This document shows positions 33,383 through 43,215 of a stretch of 64,000 nt of DNA, piece by piece. The translations under genes and the position numbers were made by a program. The notes below the pieces were generated by a model. The model saw only the letters and a list, made by a program, of their open reading frames with translations. It made no database searches and was not told the origin of the DNA. Position 1 is the first letter of the stretch. The number at the start of each line of letters is the position of its first letter. Origin of the DNA: Myxococcales bacterium 68-20 (GTDB lineage Bacteria > Myxococcota_A > Polyangia > Polyangiales > Polyangiaceae); NCBI GenBank assembly GCA_001899635.1, contig MKVQ01000014.1, positions 126,250 through 190,249 on the forward strand. Direction: 5' to 3'.

Positions 33383-35218
33383 TCAGGGCGCGGTCGTCCG
33401 CTCGAACGTGAACATCGGGCAGCCCAGGCTCGAGTGCATCCAGGAGCGCTCGAACGAACGGATGCGGGCTTCGTGCACCAGCCGGTACGGGAGCTCGCCG
33501 TGGAAGAGGCCGCGGAAGAAGGTGGTCGCGTCGGCGTCGGCGTTGTCCGCTCGCTGGGTCGAGGGCACGACGCGGCCGGTGTGGCTCTCCATGTCGTTGC
33601 GCTCGAGGAAGCGCCAGACGTAGCAGTCGCTGACGACGATGTACCGCGGGCGTCGCTCCTCGATGTCGACGAGCGGCGCCTTCACCTCCTCGACGCCGGG
33701 GATGATCCCGCGGCGCTTCGGGTCGGTCTTTCCGACGCGCACCACGCGCGGCCCGGCCGGGAAGCGGGGCAGATACACGTTGAGCCCATGGGTCTCGATC
33801 GTGTCGGCCGGTCGGGCGTTCGCCGCGAGGAAGGCCTCCGTCTCGTAGCGAGGCTCGGCGAGCAGCGTCGCGTCCACGCGGATGCACTCCACGAGCGCGA
33901 GCAGAAGCAGGGCGGCGCACCCGGCGCGGGCCGGCCAGCGCGCGGCGGCGGGGAGGCTCCACAAGGCATCGAGGCCGAACCCGGCGAACACCGCCGCCAT
34001 CAGCATCTGCGGGAGCGTGAAGCGCTCCTCGGCCCGGAGCGCCGCCACGTTGAAGCAGATCGAGAACGAGACCGCGACCGCGATCGGGACGAGCGCCGCC
34101 GCAAGGGCGGCCCGGCCGCGCCGCCGTGCCTGGGCGATCCCGGAGGCGAGCCCGATCGCGACGAAGACGGCGAGCGGAGGCGGGTAGTGCCGCCGGAAGT
34201 AGAGGAAGCTGTCCGCGAACGCGAGCAGACGCCCGTACGTGTCCCGCGAGAGGATCTCGAAGTCCTTGCTCGCCGGTCCGGTGAGGAAGGCGACGCGGGC
34301 CCGGAAGCCCGACGGGTTGAAGATCGCACCGTCGATGAGCGCGAGGAGCACGGCGCCGATCACGACGGCGAGCACGACCTCTTTGAGGACGCGCCCGCGG
34401 TTCGCGCTCGAGCGTGGCCACGGATCCAGCGCGGTCCATGCCACGAGCGCCGCCGGGGCGCCCAGCAAGAACATCGCGTAGGCCTGGTCCTTCGTCCCGA
34501 CCGCCATCGCGGCGAAGACGGCGAACGTCCGGAGGCGCCGCGGCTCGTGCCGTAGGATCGCGCGTTCGAGCCAGAGGACGGCGAGGCACGCCCAGAAGAG
34601 GTACGGCACGTCGAGGTTCGACGTGTGGGCGTAATACGAGAACGCCCAGTTCAGCGTCGCGAACAGGCCCGCGAACGTCATGACCGGGCGGCGGCGCTCT
34701 CGTGACGCGAGGTCGCCGGCGATGAGCGCGAGGACCGCGACGATCCCGATCGACATGAGGAGCGTCACGATCCGCGCGGTCATCGTGAGCGCCGTCATGT
34801 ACGGCGGATGGAGGATCTCTTCGATGACCGCCGGCACCGAGGTCGTCCCGGCGTTCACGACCGCGAGGATCGTGACCGGCAGCGTGAGCACGCCGACGAT
34901 CGCGAGTTGGAGCGGCGGATACGTGTAGTAGTCGCCGGGCGAGAACGTCGCGACGAGGCCCGGGATGATGTCTCGGGGCGCGACCCCGTCGTTGTCCCAG
35001 GCGTCCGACCAGGGCATCCCCCAGGAGAGCCCGACCCCGTGGAGGACGGTCGCCAGGAAGAGGACGAGGCGCAGCTCGAGCGGCAGGCTCGCGACGGCCA
35101 GGAGGGCCCGGCGCCAGCGGGGAAGGGGCGAAGGCCCGGCCGTACGCTCGACCTCCGCGTCCTGGCCGAGGCTCCGGCCGCGCGTCGCTCCGTCCGGCGC
35201 CTCCGGCGTGTCCAGCAT
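33383..35218 (-). CDS. Polytopic membrane protein, GT-C (ArnT/PMT-like) glycosyltransferase candidate
   Basis: The protein is about 611 residues from ATG 35218; an upstream frame to 35359 has no membrane character. After a cytosolic N-terminus there is a first membrane helix, then a large loop with [16 protein letters not shown] containing acidic residues suited to the GT-C active site, about ten further helices, and a C-terminal periplasmic domain of about 180 residues ending FTFERT. This fits GT39/GT83-type transferases that use polyprenyl-phosphate sugars. It is divergent from the nucleotide-sugar genes, so a role in surface glycan assembly is likely. The donor and acceptor are unknown. 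Confidence 0.72.
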   Translation of the reverse strand: MLDTPEAPDGATRGRSLGQDAEVERTAGPSPLPRWRRALLAVASLPLELRLVLFLATVLHGVGLSWGMPWSDAWDNDGVAPRDIIPGLVATFSPGDYYTYPPLQLAIVGVLTLPVTILAVVNAGTTSVPAVIEEILHPPYMTALTMTARIVTLLMSIGIVAVLALIAGDLASRERRRPVMTFAGLFATLNWAFSYYAHTSNLDVPYLFWACLAVLWLERAILRHEPRRLRTFAVFAAMAVGTKDQAYAMFLLGAPAALVAWTALDPWPRSSANRGRVLKEVVLAVVIGAVLLALIDGAIFNPSGFRARVAFLTGPASKDFEILSRDTYGRLLAFADSFLYFRRHYPPPLAVFVAIGLASGIAQARRRGRAALAAALVPIAVAVSFSICFNVAALRAEERFTLPQMLMAAVFAGFGLDALWSLPAAARWPARAGCAALLLLALVECIRVDATLLAEPRYETEAFLAANARPADTIETHGLNVYLPRFPAGPRVVRVGKTDPKRRGIIPGVEEVKAPLVDIEERRPRYIVVSDCYVWRFLERNDMESHTGRVVPSTQRADNADADATTFFRGLFHGELPYRLVHEARIRSFERSWMHSSLGCPMFTFERTTAP

Positions 35219-35313
35219 CCGCGACGCCTTACCGACGGCTGGCTTCCGAGGCAAGCCGTGTCGTCTCGGCAGCTTTCGAGCCCGTCCACGCCTTTGCGCC
35301 CCGCTCGGGAGTC

Positions 35314-36339
35314 GTGTACGGAAGACCGGTGGAACAGGCCCCCAGCTCGAATCCGGCATTCTGGAGAGATCGCCCCGTCTTCGTCACCGGCGCAACCGGG
35401 CTCGTCGGCAGCTGGCTCGTCCGGCGGCTCGTCGATCTCGGAGCGGATGTGGTCTGCCTCGTGCGCGACTGGGTCCCCCAGAGCGAGCTCGTGCGCTCGA
35501 AGGCGATCGACCGCGTTCGCGTCGTCCGCGGCGACATCTGCGATCAGGCGCTGCTCGAGCGCACGCTCGGCGAATACGAGATCCAGACGGTCATGCACCT
35601 CGCGGCGCAGACCATCGTCGGGATCGCGAACCGCAACCCGGTGTCCACCTTCCAGACGAACATCGGCGGGACCTGGGCGCTCCTCGAGGCGTGCCGCCGG
35701 AGCCCGAAGGTGAGCGGGGTCATCGTCGCCTCCTCGGACAAGGCCTACGGCGACGCCGAGAAGCTTCCGTACGACGAGAACACGCCGCTCATGGGGCGGC
35801 ACCCGTACGACGCGAGCAAGTCGTGCACCGACCTCGTCACGCAGTCGTACGCGTCGACGTGGGGTGTGCCCGCCGTCATCACTCGCTGCGGGAACTTCTA
35901 CGGCGGCGGCGACCTGAACTGGAACCGCATCGTCCCCGGCACCATCCGGTCGATCCTCCGGGGCGAGCGGCCGATCATCCGCTCCGACGGGCAGTTCGTC
36001 CGCGACTACTTCTACGTCGAGGACGGCGCCGCCGCGTACACGCTCGTCGCCGAGCGTCTCGGCGAGAACCCCGACCTCAAGGGTCACGCGTTCAACCTCT
36101 CGAACGAGAAGCCCGTCACCGTCGTCGAGCTCGTCGAGCGCATCCTCCGCGGCATGGGCTCCAAGCTCGAGCCCGTGATCCAGAACCAGGCGAACAACGA
36201 GATCCGGAAGCAGTACCTCGACGCAACGAAGGCGCGGAAGATGCTCCAGTGGGGCCCCTCGTTCACCATCGACGAGGGCCTCGCCCGCACCATCCGCTGG
36301 TACACCGACTTCCTGAAGCAGGAAGGAGCTGCGACGTGA
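35314..36339 (+). CDS. rfbG: CDP-glucose 4,6-dehydratase-like extended SDR
   Basis: The protein is 341 residues. The Rossmann motif GATGLVG is at 26-32, the catalytic Tyr165-x3-Lys169 (HPYDASK) and the SSDKAYG region are present, and the text [19 protein letters not shown] with [16 protein letters not shown] is characteristic of RfbG/CDP-glucose 4,6-dehydratase. The product would be CDP-4-keto-6-deoxyglucose. GTG 35314 is the upstream start; GTG 35329 is possible. The stop overlaps the start of the next gene. The matching cytidylyltransferase is four genes downstream, which supports CDP rather than dTDP as carrier. Confidence 0.88.
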   Translation: MYGRPVEQAPSSNPAFWRDRPVFVTGATGLVGSWLVRRLVDLGADVVCLVRDWVPQSELVRSKAIDRVRVVRGDICDQALLERTLGEYEIQTVMHLAAQTIVGIANRNPVSTFQTNIGGTWALLEACRRSPKVSGVIVASSDKAYGDAEKLPYDENTPLMGRHPYDASKSCTDLVTQSYASTWGVPAVITRCGNFYGGGDLNWNRIVPGTIRSILRGERPIIRSDGQFVRDYFYVEDGAAAYTLVAERLGENPDLKGHAFNLSNEKPVTVVELVERILRGMGSKLEPVIQNQANNEIRKQYLDATKARKMLQWGPSFTIDEGLARTIRWYTDFLKQEGAAT

Positions 36340-37568
36340 GCACCACCATCGCGACGTGCCGCGCGTGCGGCGCCGCCACCCTCGAGCCGGTCCTCTCGCT
36401 CGGCAAGACGCCGCTTGCGAATGCGCTCCTGACCAAGGAAGACCTCGACAAGCCGGAGCCCGCGTTCCCGCTCGAGCTCGTGTTCTGCTCGTCGTGCACG
36501 CTGGTGCAGATCACCGAGGAGGTCCCGCCGGAGACGATGTTCGGCGAGTACCTCTACTTCTCGTCGTTCTCCGACACGATGCTGAAGCACGCCGAGGCGA
36601 TCGCGACGCGGCTCACCAAGGACCACGCGCTCGGGGAGAAGAGCCTCGTCGTCGAGGTCGCGAGCAACGACGGCTACCTCCTGCAGTACTACGCGAAGGC
36701 CGGGGTGCCCGTGCTCGGCGTCGAGCCGGCGCGCAACATCGCGAAGGTCGCCGAAGAGAAGGGCATCCGCACGCTTTGCCGCTTCTTCGGCAGCGAGATC
36801 GCCCAGGAGCTTCGCGCGAAGGGCGAGCTCGCCGACGTCATCCACGCGAACAACGTCCTCGCCCACGTGCCCGACCTCAACGGCGTCGTGAGCGGTTTCG
36901 GCACCCTCCTGAAGGACAAGGGCGTTGCGGTCATCGAGGCGCCCTACGTGCGGGACCTCGTCGAGCACTGCGAGTTCGACACGATCTATCACGAGCACCT
37001 CTGCTACTTCTCGCTCACCGCGCTCGACCGCCTGATGGCGCGTCACGGTCTCGCGGTCCACGACGTCGAGCGCCTCGCGATCCACGGCGGCTCGCTCCGC
37101 GTCTTCGTCTCCAAGGCGGGCGCCTACGAGCGCAGCGCCCGCGTGACGGCGCTCCTCGAGGAAGAGCGCGCGAGCGACATCGACAAGCTCTCGTTCTACG
37201 CCGGCTTCGCGAGCCGCGTGAACGGACTGAAGGCGGAGCTCGTCTCGGTCCTTCGCGACCTGAAGTCCAAGGGCGCCAGCATCGGCGCCTACGGCGCGGC
37301 GGCGAAGGGCGCGACGCTCGTGAACTTCTTCGGCATCGGAAGCGACCTCGTCGACTTCGTCGTCGACCGCAGCACGTACAAGCAGGGGCGCTACATGCCG
37401 GGCGCGCGGATCCCGATCCTTCCGCCCTCGGCGCTCGTCGAGAAGAAGCCGGACTACTGCCTCCTCCTCGCGTGGAACTTCGCGGACGAGATCCTCGCCC
37501 AGCAGAAGGAGTACCGCGACGCCGGCGGCAAGTTCATCGTCCCCATCCCGAACGTGAGGGTCGCATGA
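36336..37568 (+). CDS. NDP-hexose C-methyltransferase (TylC3/NovU family)
   Basis: The protein is 410 residues. The N-terminal zinc site is complete (Cys8, Cys11, Cys51, Cys54). The middle is a SAM methyltransferase domain ([48 protein letters not shown]), then [13 protein letters not shown] with the Tyr/His catalytic region, and a C-terminal Rossmann-like domain ([20 protein letters not shown]). This three-part build is that of sugar C-methyltransferases acting next to a 4-keto group. GTG 36336 overlaps the dehydratase stop, with GGAAGGAG upstream. It would place a methyl branch on the CDP-4-keto-6-deoxyhexose, at C3 or C5, which the sequence does not decide. Confidence 0.92.
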   Translation: MSTTIATCRACGAATLEPVLSLGKTPLANALLTKEDLDKPEPAFPLELVFCSSCTLVQITEEVPPETMFGEYLYFSSFSDTMLKHAEAIATRLTKDHALGEKSLVVEVASNDGYLLQYYAKAGVPVLGVEPARNIAKVAEEKGIRTLCRFFGSEIAQELRAKGELADVIHANNVLAHVPDLNGVVSGFGTLLKDKGVAVIEAPYVRDLVEHCEFDTIYHEHLCYFSLTALDRLMARHGLAVHDVERLAIHGGSLRVFVSKAGAYERSARVTALLEEERASDIDKLSFYAGFASRVNGLKAELVSVLRDLKSKGASIGAYGAAAKGATLVNFFGIGSDLVDFVVDRSTYKQGRYMPGARIPILPPSALVEKKPDYCLLLAWNFADEILAQQKEYRDAGGKFIVPIPNVRVA

Positions 37569-38074
37569 GCGCCGCTCCCGACAAGCCGAAGTTCCCCGAC
37601 GGCGTGCGCGTCCTCGTCGGACCGCCGATCGAGGGCGTGAAGGTGATCCCGCTCCGGCGCATCCCCGACGAGCGCGGGACGATCTTCCACATCATGAGCT
37701 CGAAGGATCCGCACTTCGAGCGCTTCGGCGAGATCTACTGCTCCACCGTCTACAAGGACGTGATCAAGGGCTGGCACAAGCACCGCGAGATGACGCTCAA
37801 CTACGCGTGCCTCCACGGCCGCGTGAAGTGCGTCCTCTTCGACGATCGCCCGGGCTCGCCGACGAAGGGCTCGCTGATGGAGGTCTACCTCGGACCGGAC
37901 AACTACTCGCTGATGGTCGTCCCGCCCGACGTATGGAACGGCTTCAAGGGGATGACCGATCCGTTCGCCATGGTCGCGAACTGCTGCACCCACGCGCACG
38001 ATCCGTCGCGTAGCGAGCGGCTGGACCCGCACTCGACCACGATCCCCTACGATTGGGCGAGGAAGGATCACTGA
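37565..38074 (+). CDS. Sugar-nucleotide 3,5-epimerase-like cupin (RfbC/RmlC family)
   Basis: The protein is 169 residues. IPDERGTIFHIMSS, IYCSTVYKDVIKGWHKHREM and the MVVPPDVWNGFKG segment follow the RmlC fold, with the active-site His in WHKH. It overlaps the methyltransferase gene (ATGA at 37565-37568). It is shorter than RmlC (about 180 residues) and probably a mono-epimerase of the NovW/EvaD kind or an isomerase of the 4-keto sugar. In the pathway it would act after dehydration and perhaps after methylation. Confidence 0.87.
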   Translation: MSAAPDKPKFPDGVRVLVGPPIEGVKVIPLRRIPDERGTIFHIMSSKDPHFERFGEIYCSTVYKDVIKGWHKHREMTLNYACLHGRVKCVLFDDRPGSPTKGSLMEVYLGPDNYSLMVVPPDVWNGFKGMTDPFAMVANCCTHAHDPSRSERLDPHSTTIPYDWARKDH

Positions 38075-38180
38075 TGCGTGTGGGGTCGCCCGAACGCGCC
38101 GGGAGCACGCCCGACGCGAAGCGGAGGGCCCGCGTGGGGGGCGGCGCGTGCCGCCCCCGTGACCAAGGGAGGCGAAGCCG

Positions 38181-39134
38181 ATGCGGGTCCTGGTGACGGG
38201 AGCGACGGGATTCGTCGGCTCGCACGTCGCGCGCCTGCTCGTCCGTCACGGGCACGAGGTCCACGCGCTCGTCCGCGAGGGCGAAGCCGAGGACCGGCTC
38301 GCCGAGGAGCGCCTCGGCGTCGAGGGCGAGAAGGTCGCCCGCATCCGCGGAGACCTCCTCGAGCCCGCGTCATGGTCCGCCGCGATCGACGCGGGGGGCT
38401 TCGACGCTTGCGTGCACCTCGGCTGGTACGCGAACCCCAAGGACTACCTCTCGGCGCGCGTGAACGTCGATCTCCTGAACGCGAGCGCGGCGCTCGGGGC
38501 GCGGCTCGTCGATGCCGGTTGCCGGCGCATCGTGATGGCGGGGACGTGCTTCGAGTACGACGTCTCGTTCGGGTTCCTCTCGGAGTCGACTCCCGCCGGG
38601 CCCCGGCACCTGTACTCGGCGTGCAAGCGGTCGCTCTTCGAGATCATGAGCCACCTCGTGAGCTCCACGCCGACGAGCTTCGCGTGGACGCGGCTCTTCT
38701 TCCTCTACGGCCCGCACGAGAGCCGTGGCCGCCTGGTCCCGGCGGTCGTCGATGCGCTCCTCGCCGGCGAGCAAGCGCGCGTCACGACGGGCGAGCAGTT
38801 CCGCGACTTCATGCACGTCGCCGACGCCGCCGCCGCGATCGTGCACGTCCTCGAGCACGATGAGCTCGTCGGCCCCGTGAACATAGCCTCCGGCCGGCCT
38901 GTTCGCGTGCGGGAGGTCGTCGAGACGATCGCCGGCATCCTCGACGCGAAGGACCGCGTCGCTTGGGGAGCCGTCCAGGCGCGGCCGAACGACCCTGGGT
39001 TCGTCTGCGCCGACGTCAGCAAGCTCGCGGCGAGCGGCTTCCGCGCGCAGCACGATCTCGAATCCGGACTCAGAGACACGATCGCATGGAGCAAGGCGCA
39101 GCGGGCCTCTGCTCTTCGGGCAACGCAGGAGTGA
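38181..39134 (+). CDS. NAD-dependent epimerase/dehydratase family, probable NDP-hexose 4-ketoreductase
   Basis: The protein is 317 residues. The GATGFVG motif is at 7-13 and the catalytic Tyr145-x3-Lys149 is in LYSACK. The LFFLYGPHE and FMHVADAAAAIVHVLE segments are typical of extended SDRs acting on nucleotide sugars. Given the upstream dehydratase, C-methyltransferase and epimerase, the missing step is reduction of the 4-keto group, which I assign to this gene by inference. A 106-bp gap of GC-rich sequence precedes it. It ends two bases before the cytidylyltransferase start. Confidence 0.83.
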   Translation: MRVLVTGATGFVGSHVARLLVRHGHEVHALVREGEAEDRLAEERLGVEGEKVARIRGDLLEPASWSAAIDAGGFDACVHLGWYANPKDYLSARVNVDLLNASAALGARLVDAGCRRIVMAGTCFEYDVSFGFLSESTPAGPRHLYSACKRSLFEIMSHLVSSTPTSFAWTRLFFLYGPHESRGRLVPAVVDALLAGEQARVTTGEQFRDFMHVADAAAAIVHVLEHDELVGPVNIASGRPVRVREVVETIAGILDAKDRVAWGAVQARPNDPGFVCADVSKLAASGFRAQHDLESGLRDTIAWSKAQRASALRATQE

Positions 39135-39136
39135 AG

Positions 39137-39907
39137 ATGGCAAAGGTCGTCATTTTGGCGGGCGGGATGGGGACGCGGTTGGCCGAGGAGACGGAGGTCC
39201 GTCCGAAGCCGATGGTCGAGATCGGCGGCCGCCCGATCCTCTGGCACATCATGCAGAGCTACGCTCACTACGGCTTCAACGAGTTCGTGGTCGCGCTCGG
39301 CTACAAGGGCGACGTCATCAAGCGGTACTTCCGCGACTACTGCGCCTTGCACGGGAACATGACCGTGAAGATGCGCGACGGGCACGTGTCCACGCACGAT
39401 CGGGACGCCGAGGACTGGACGATTCACCTCATCGACACCGGCCTCGACGTGATGACCGGCGGGCGTATCAAGCGCCTGAAGCCGCTCCTCGAGGGCGAGA
39501 CGTTCCTGCTCACCTACGGTGACGGCGTCGCGAACGTCGATCTCCGTGCGGTCTACGACTCCCACAAGAAGAACGGGCGCACCGCGACCCTCACGGCGGT
39601 CCGGCCGCCGGCCCGCTTCGGCGGCCTCGTCTTCGACGAGCGCGGAGGGGTGAAGGAGTTCACGGAGAAGCCGCAGATCGGCGAGGGCTGGATCAACGGT
39701 GGCTTCATGGTGTTCGAGCCCGAGGTCTTCAAGTACCTCGAGGACGACAGCACGGTCCTCGAGGCCCACGTGCTCGAGAAGCTCGCCGAGAAGGGGCAGC
39801 TCGCTGCGTATCGGCACGACGGGTTCTGGCAGTGCATGGACACGATGCGCGACGTGAAGGTCCTCGAGTCGCTGTGGCAGAGCGGGAAGCCCCCGTGGCG
39901 GGTCTGA
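39137..39907 (+). CDS. rfbF: Glucose-1-phosphate cytidylyltransferase
   Basis: The protein is 256 residues, the normal length. The nucleotidyl-transfer signature LAGGMGTRLAEETEVRPKPM opens the protein; WHIMQSYAHYGFNEFVVALG, TYGDGVANVD and GWINGGFMVFEPEV follow RfbF closely. It makes CDP-glucose from CTP and glucose-1-phosphate, the first committed step of CDP-deoxyhexose synthesis. ATG 39137 has GCAGGAG upstream. Its place at the end of the sugar genes is unusual but co-directional. Confidence 0.93.
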   Translation: MAKVVILAGGMGTRLAEETEVRPKPMVEIGGRPILWHIMQSYAHYGFNEFVVALGYKGDVIKRYFRDYCALHGNMTVKMRDGHVSTHDRDAEDWTIHLIDTGLDVMTGGRIKRLKPLLEGETFLLTYGDGVANVDLRAVYDSHKKNGRTATLTAVRPPARFGGLVFDERGGVKEFTEKPQIGEGWINGGFMVFEPEVFKYLEDDSTVLEAHVLEKLAEKGQLAAYRHDGFWQCMDTMRDVKVLESLWQSGKPPWRV

Positions 39908-41391
39908 CCCGAGCGACGTCGCCAGCGGCAGGAGAGGACTCGGCGAGCGTTCCGGACGACTACGTCTGGATGCTCGTCATGTCGTTCATGTTCGGGATCG
40001 CGAACGCGATCAGCCACGGTCGCTGGCAGCCGATCGCCTGCGCGCTCCTCGCCATCGCCCTCGGCGTGCTCGGGTGGCGCTTCGTCATCGCTGGCCGTAC
40101 GCCGGCGGGCGCCGGATCGACGATGAGACAGCCGCGGATCCTGGCGGCCGTGTTCGCGATGCTGCTCGCGATGCCGATCACCGCCCTCGCCGATCCGGCC
40201 ATCCTCGCGCAGCCGGTTCGGTCCCTCGCCGCGATCCGCGTCGCCCAGGTCGCGAGCATCCTGCTGATCGCCTCGTATCTGCCGTTCCTGAGCGGCCGCC
40301 GGCCGGAGCCGGAGGGCGTGCGCACCGCGCGCTTCGTCGGGTTCGCGATCGCGTTCCTCGCCGCCGGCGTCGCCGTGATCCAAATCTCGCCGGCGCCCGG
40401 GATCGACGTCTGGACGATCCAGATGAAGGGCGGCGAGGTCATGCTCGACGGGAAAAACCCGTACGTCTGGGCAAGCGTGCCGGACACCGATCCGGAGAAC
40501 GACTTCACCGTCCCGTTCGTCTATCCGCCGGCGGCGGTCTACGTCTCGGCGCTCGGCGTCGCGCTCTTCCGTGACGTCCGCTACGTCCTCCTCGGCACGA
40601 TGTTCGTCGCGGGCCTCGCGCTCCGCTTCCTCACCCGTCGCGCCGCGTCGCGCTCCGGCCGTTCGCTCCCCGCGCTCCTCCAGGATGCCCCGGCGCTCTT
40701 CTTCTGGCAGACGCCGCTGCTCCTCCTGGTCGTGGAGCTCTCGTGGCTCGACCCGCTCCAGGTGATGCTCATCAGCGCCGGTGTCGCCGCGTACGTCGCG
40801 GACCGGCAGACGCTCGCCGCGGTCCTCCTCGGCGTCGCCGTGTCGTCGAAGCAGTCGATGTTCTGGCTGTTCCCGCTGGTCGCCGTCGTCCTTCGCTTCG
40901 ACCTCAAGCGCTGGGTGGTGCTCGGCGTGTCGGCGCTCCTGCCGGTCGTCCCGTTCATGCTGTGGGACTTCAAGGCGCTGAAGTCCGCGAACTTCGACTT
41001 CATGTCGGGCCTTCCGCCCCGGAGGGACGCCCTCTGCTTCACGAACGCCGTGTGGAAGATGACGGGCGTCACGCTCCCAGCCTCGGGCGCGTTCCTCCTC
41101 TCGGCGGGGGTCGTAGGGCTGAGCTGTCTCCGCGCGCTCGCCCCGCGCTTCCCGATCCTGGCGAAGCTGACGAAGGAGAACCGTCCCGCGCTGGATTTTT
41201 CGCGCGCCCTCGTCCTCACCTACTTCGTCTTCTTCTTCTTCAACCGCTGGGCGTTCGCGAACTACTACTTCCTCCTGACGGGCCTGGCCGCTCTCGGCGG
41301 AGGCGCCGCGCTCCACGTCGCGCCGGCCGTCCAGACGACGGCCCGGCCGGAGCCGGAGCGGGCGGTCGAGCTTTCCTCTTCTCGCGCCTGA
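39895..41391 (+). CDS. Polytopic membrane protein, possible GT-C/GT87-type mannosyl- or arabinosyltransferase-like
   Basis: The protein is about 498 residues from GTG 39895, overlapping rfbF by 13 bases; a start further in is possible. It has about eleven hydrophobic segments. The first large loop reads APGIDVWTIQMKGGEVMLDG with NPYVWASVPDTDP, a form seen in GT87/DUF2029-type and related GT-C proteins, where the Asp is catalytic. A WFP-type loop (SSKQSMFWLFPLVAVVLRFD) follows. It probably transfers a sugar from a polyprenyl carrier to a growing surface glycan. The family is tentative. Confidence 0.65.
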   Translation: MAGLTRATSPAAGEDSASVPDDYVWMLVMSFMFGIANAISHGRWQPIACALLAIALGVLGWRFVIAGRTPAGAGSTMRQPRILAAVFAMLLAMPITALADPAILAQPVRSLAAIRVAQVASILLIASYLPFLSGRRPEPEGVRTARFVGFAIAFLAAGVAVIQISPAPGIDVWTIQMKGGEVMLDGKNPYVWASVPDTDPENDFTVPFVYPPAAVYVSALGVALFRDVRYVLLGTMFVAGLALRFLTRRAASRSGRSLPALLQDAPALFFWQTPLLLLVVELSWLDPLQVMLISAGVAAYVADRQTLAAVLLGVAVSSKQSMFWLFPLVAVVLRFDLKRWVVLGVSALLPVVPFMLWDFKALKSANFDFMSGLPPRRDALCFTNAVWKMTGVTLPASGAFLLSAGVVGLSCLRALAPRFPILAKLTKENRPALDFSRALVLTYFVFFFFNRWAFANYYFLLTGLAALGGGAALHVAPAVQTTARPEPERAVELSSSRA

Positions 41392-41397
41392 GAGCCG

Positions 41398-42186
41398 ATG
41401 GTATCTGCGGCTCAAATGAAGGTCATCGTCACGATGCCGGCCTACAACGTCGAAAAGACGTTGGTGCAGACCTACGAGGCGCTGCCGGTCAGTCTCCGTG
41501 AGCACATTCTCCTCGGCAACAACGTCAGCGAGGACAACACCGCCGAGCTCGCGAAGAGCCTCGGGATCGACGTCATCACCCACGAGCGGAACCTCGGCTA
41601 CGGCGGCAACTTGAAGCGCCTGTACCGGGAAGCGCTTCGCCGCGGCGCCGACGTGGTCGTCGAGGTGCACCCCGACTTCCAGTACGAGCCGTCGCTCGCC
41701 GACATGCTCGTCGAGTACATCAAGCGGGGCTTCTACGACGTCATCCAGGCGAACCGCATCCGCAGCCGTCAGGAGTCGCTCGCCGGCGGGATGCACGCGT
41801 ACCGCTACTTCGGCAACCGCGCGCTCACCCTGTTCGAGAACCTCTGGTTCGGCGTCACCTTCGGTGAGTGGCACTCGGGCATGCGCGCGTACCACCGGAG
41901 CGTGATCGAGACGTTGCCGCTCGACTCGTATCCGGACACCCACGCGTTCGCGAGCGACATCCTCATGGACTGCGTGATGTACGGCTTCCGTATCGCCGAG
42001 GTGCCGGTGCCGGTGCGCTACGAGTCGCAGAGCTCGTCGGTGAACGTCCCCGGTCTCTTCGCCTACGCCGGCCGTACGGTCCACGCAGCGCTCAAGCGTC
42101 CGCCGTGGAAGAAGAAGATGTTCGGCACGGGCGGCTCGTTCGCGGCCTCGACGCACGTAAACGGCAAGAAGACGAACGGCGGCTGA
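41398..42186 (+). CDS. GT2-family glycosyltransferase
   Basis: The protein is 262 residues. The GT-A fold starts at VIVTMPAYNVEKTLVQTYEA. GNNVSEDNTAELAKSLGIDV and NLGYGGNLKRLYREAL follow, with VVVEVHPDFQYEPS carrying the DxD-like metal-binding spot, and a GMRAYHRSVIETLP segment. It resembles polyprenyl-phosphate-sugar synthases (DPM1/GtrB type) without C-terminal membrane helices. It could charge the polyprenyl carrier used by the adjacent GT-C proteins. ATG 41398 or ATG 41416 is the start. It converges on the next gene. Confidence 0.87.
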   Translation: MVSAAQMKVIVTMPAYNVEKTLVQTYEALPVSLREHILLGNNVSEDNTAELAKSLGIDVITHERNLGYGGNLKRLYREALRRGADVVVEVHPDFQYEPSLADMLVEYIKRGFYDVIQANRIRSRQESLAGGMHAYRYFGNRALTLFENLWFGVTFGEWHSGMRAYHRSVIETLPLDSYPDTHAFASDILMDCVMYGFRIAEVPVPVRYESQSSSVNVPGLFAYAGRTVHAALKRPPWKKKMFGTGGSFAASTHVNGKKTNGG

Positions 42187-42216
42187 TCGCCCTCCCGCCT
42201 CGCGCCCGCTCGGAAG

Positions 42217-42242
42217 AACGAGAGTCGACAGTCGCTCTCGTT
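42217..42242. terminator. Hairpin between convergent genes
   Basis: AACGAGAG (42217-42224) pairs with CTCTCGTT (42235-42242) across a 10-nt loop in the 55-bp gap between the glycosyltransferase and the methyltransferase, touching the latter's stop codon. It may serve both directions. Confidence 0.4.
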
Positions 42243-43171
42243 CAGGTCGGGCGGGCGATCGCGATCAGGGTCCCACCGCGGCGCGTGGCGGTCCCGAGCG
42301 CGGTCGCGGCGAGCGCTGCGGGCGCGAGCGCGGTGCCGAGCGCATAGCTCAGCGCGAGCTCGCCCTTGCCGCCGTGGGAGGGCTTGCCCGTCAACGACTG
42401 GAAGAGCACGTTCGGCTTCGGGAGGACCGCGTTGAGCGCGCTCTGCATCCACCCGAAGACGTCGAGCTCGAGCTCCTGATGGTGCCAGCGCGTCACCGTG
42501 AAGCCGGCGCGGCCGAGGAGCGACTCGAGGGCGCTCCGGCTGAAGTGGTAGAGGTGGCGCGGCACGTCGAGGTGGAACCAGCTGCCCTTGAAGAGGGAGG
42601 CCTGGAGCCCGGCGGCGTCGGGGACGGCGACGATGAGAGTGCCGTCCTTCGCGAGCAGCGAGCGCGCGCCTTCGAGCGTGCCCTTCGGGTCGGTGAAGTG
42701 CTCGAGCGTGTGCCACATCGTGACGGCGTCGAATGCGCCCTTCGCGGCGGGGAGCGCCTCGCTCCGCACCTCGTCGAGCGAGCCGTACACGTCGAGGCCC
42801 GCCTTGCGTGCGTTCTCCGCCGCCCCGCCGATGTCGGTGCCGACGCCCTTCCAGCCCGCCGTGATCGCGGCGCCGAGGAAATTGCCGTCGCCGCAGCCGA
42901 TGTCGAGCAAGGCGCCCTTTCCCGGGGTCGCACCGGCTAGGATGCGGAGGCGACGCGCGAGGCAGTAGCGGTCGGTGAAGCTGTGTCGTTTCCCGTAGTA
43001 CGCCTCGCCGTAATACGCGCCGAGGTCCGCGGGGATCGGCGAGGTATGGCCGAGACCGCACGACGCGCAACTCTGGATCTCGAAGGTCTCGAGCGACTGC
43101 GGATCCCGCACCGCCTCGAGGCCGCGGACCAGCGAGCCTCCACACGAGTTGCAGCGGCGTTCTCCGTTCAT
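42242..43171 (-). CDS. Zinc-ribbon SAM methyltransferase
   Basis: The protein is 309 residues from ATG 43171, preceded by GGGGGAAG; a GTG at 43219 is possible. An N-terminal Cys4 ribbon (CNSCGGSL ... CASCGLGHTSP) and a YYGEAYYG segment are followed by the SAM motif LLDIGCGDGNFLGAAITAGW, GVGTDIGG, WHTLEHFTDP and DGTLIVAVPD. This form (Methyltransf_23-like) is frequent in surface polysaccharide and lipid loci. A C-terminal hydrophobic pair (LGTALAPAALAATALG) could attach it to the membrane. It follows the membrane-protein gene with almost no gap. Confidence 0.85.
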   Translation of the reverse strand: MNGERRCNSCGGSLVRGLEAVRDPQSLETFEIQSCASCGLGHTSPIPADLGAYYGEAYYGKRHSFTDRYCLARRLRILAGATPGKGALLDIGCGDGNFLGAAITAGWKGVGTDIGGAAENARKAGLDVYGSLDEVRSEALPAAKGAFDAVTMWHTLEHFTDPKGTLEGARSLLAKDGTLIVAVPDAAGLQASLFKGSWFHLDVPRHLYHFSRSALESLLGRAGFTVTRWHHQELELDVFGWMQSALNAVLPKPNVLFQSLTGKPSHGGKGELALSYALGTALAPAALAATALGTATRRGGTLIAIARPT

Positions 43172-43215
43172 GGCGCTTTCTTCCCCCGGCCGCCGCGTCT
43201 CCGCAAGTGGATCCA

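Noticed and set aside
33434..34555. Plus-strand frame opposite the GT-C membrane protein
   Set aside because: E/R/G-rich and featureless, while the minus strand encodes regular membrane helices.
39553..42156. 867-residue open frame on the minus strand, opposite rfbF and the membrane and GT2 genes
   Set aside because: Its composition is R/E/D/V/H-rich with no domain, and it lies opposite three genes with clear family motifs. It is a product of high G+C in the third codon position.
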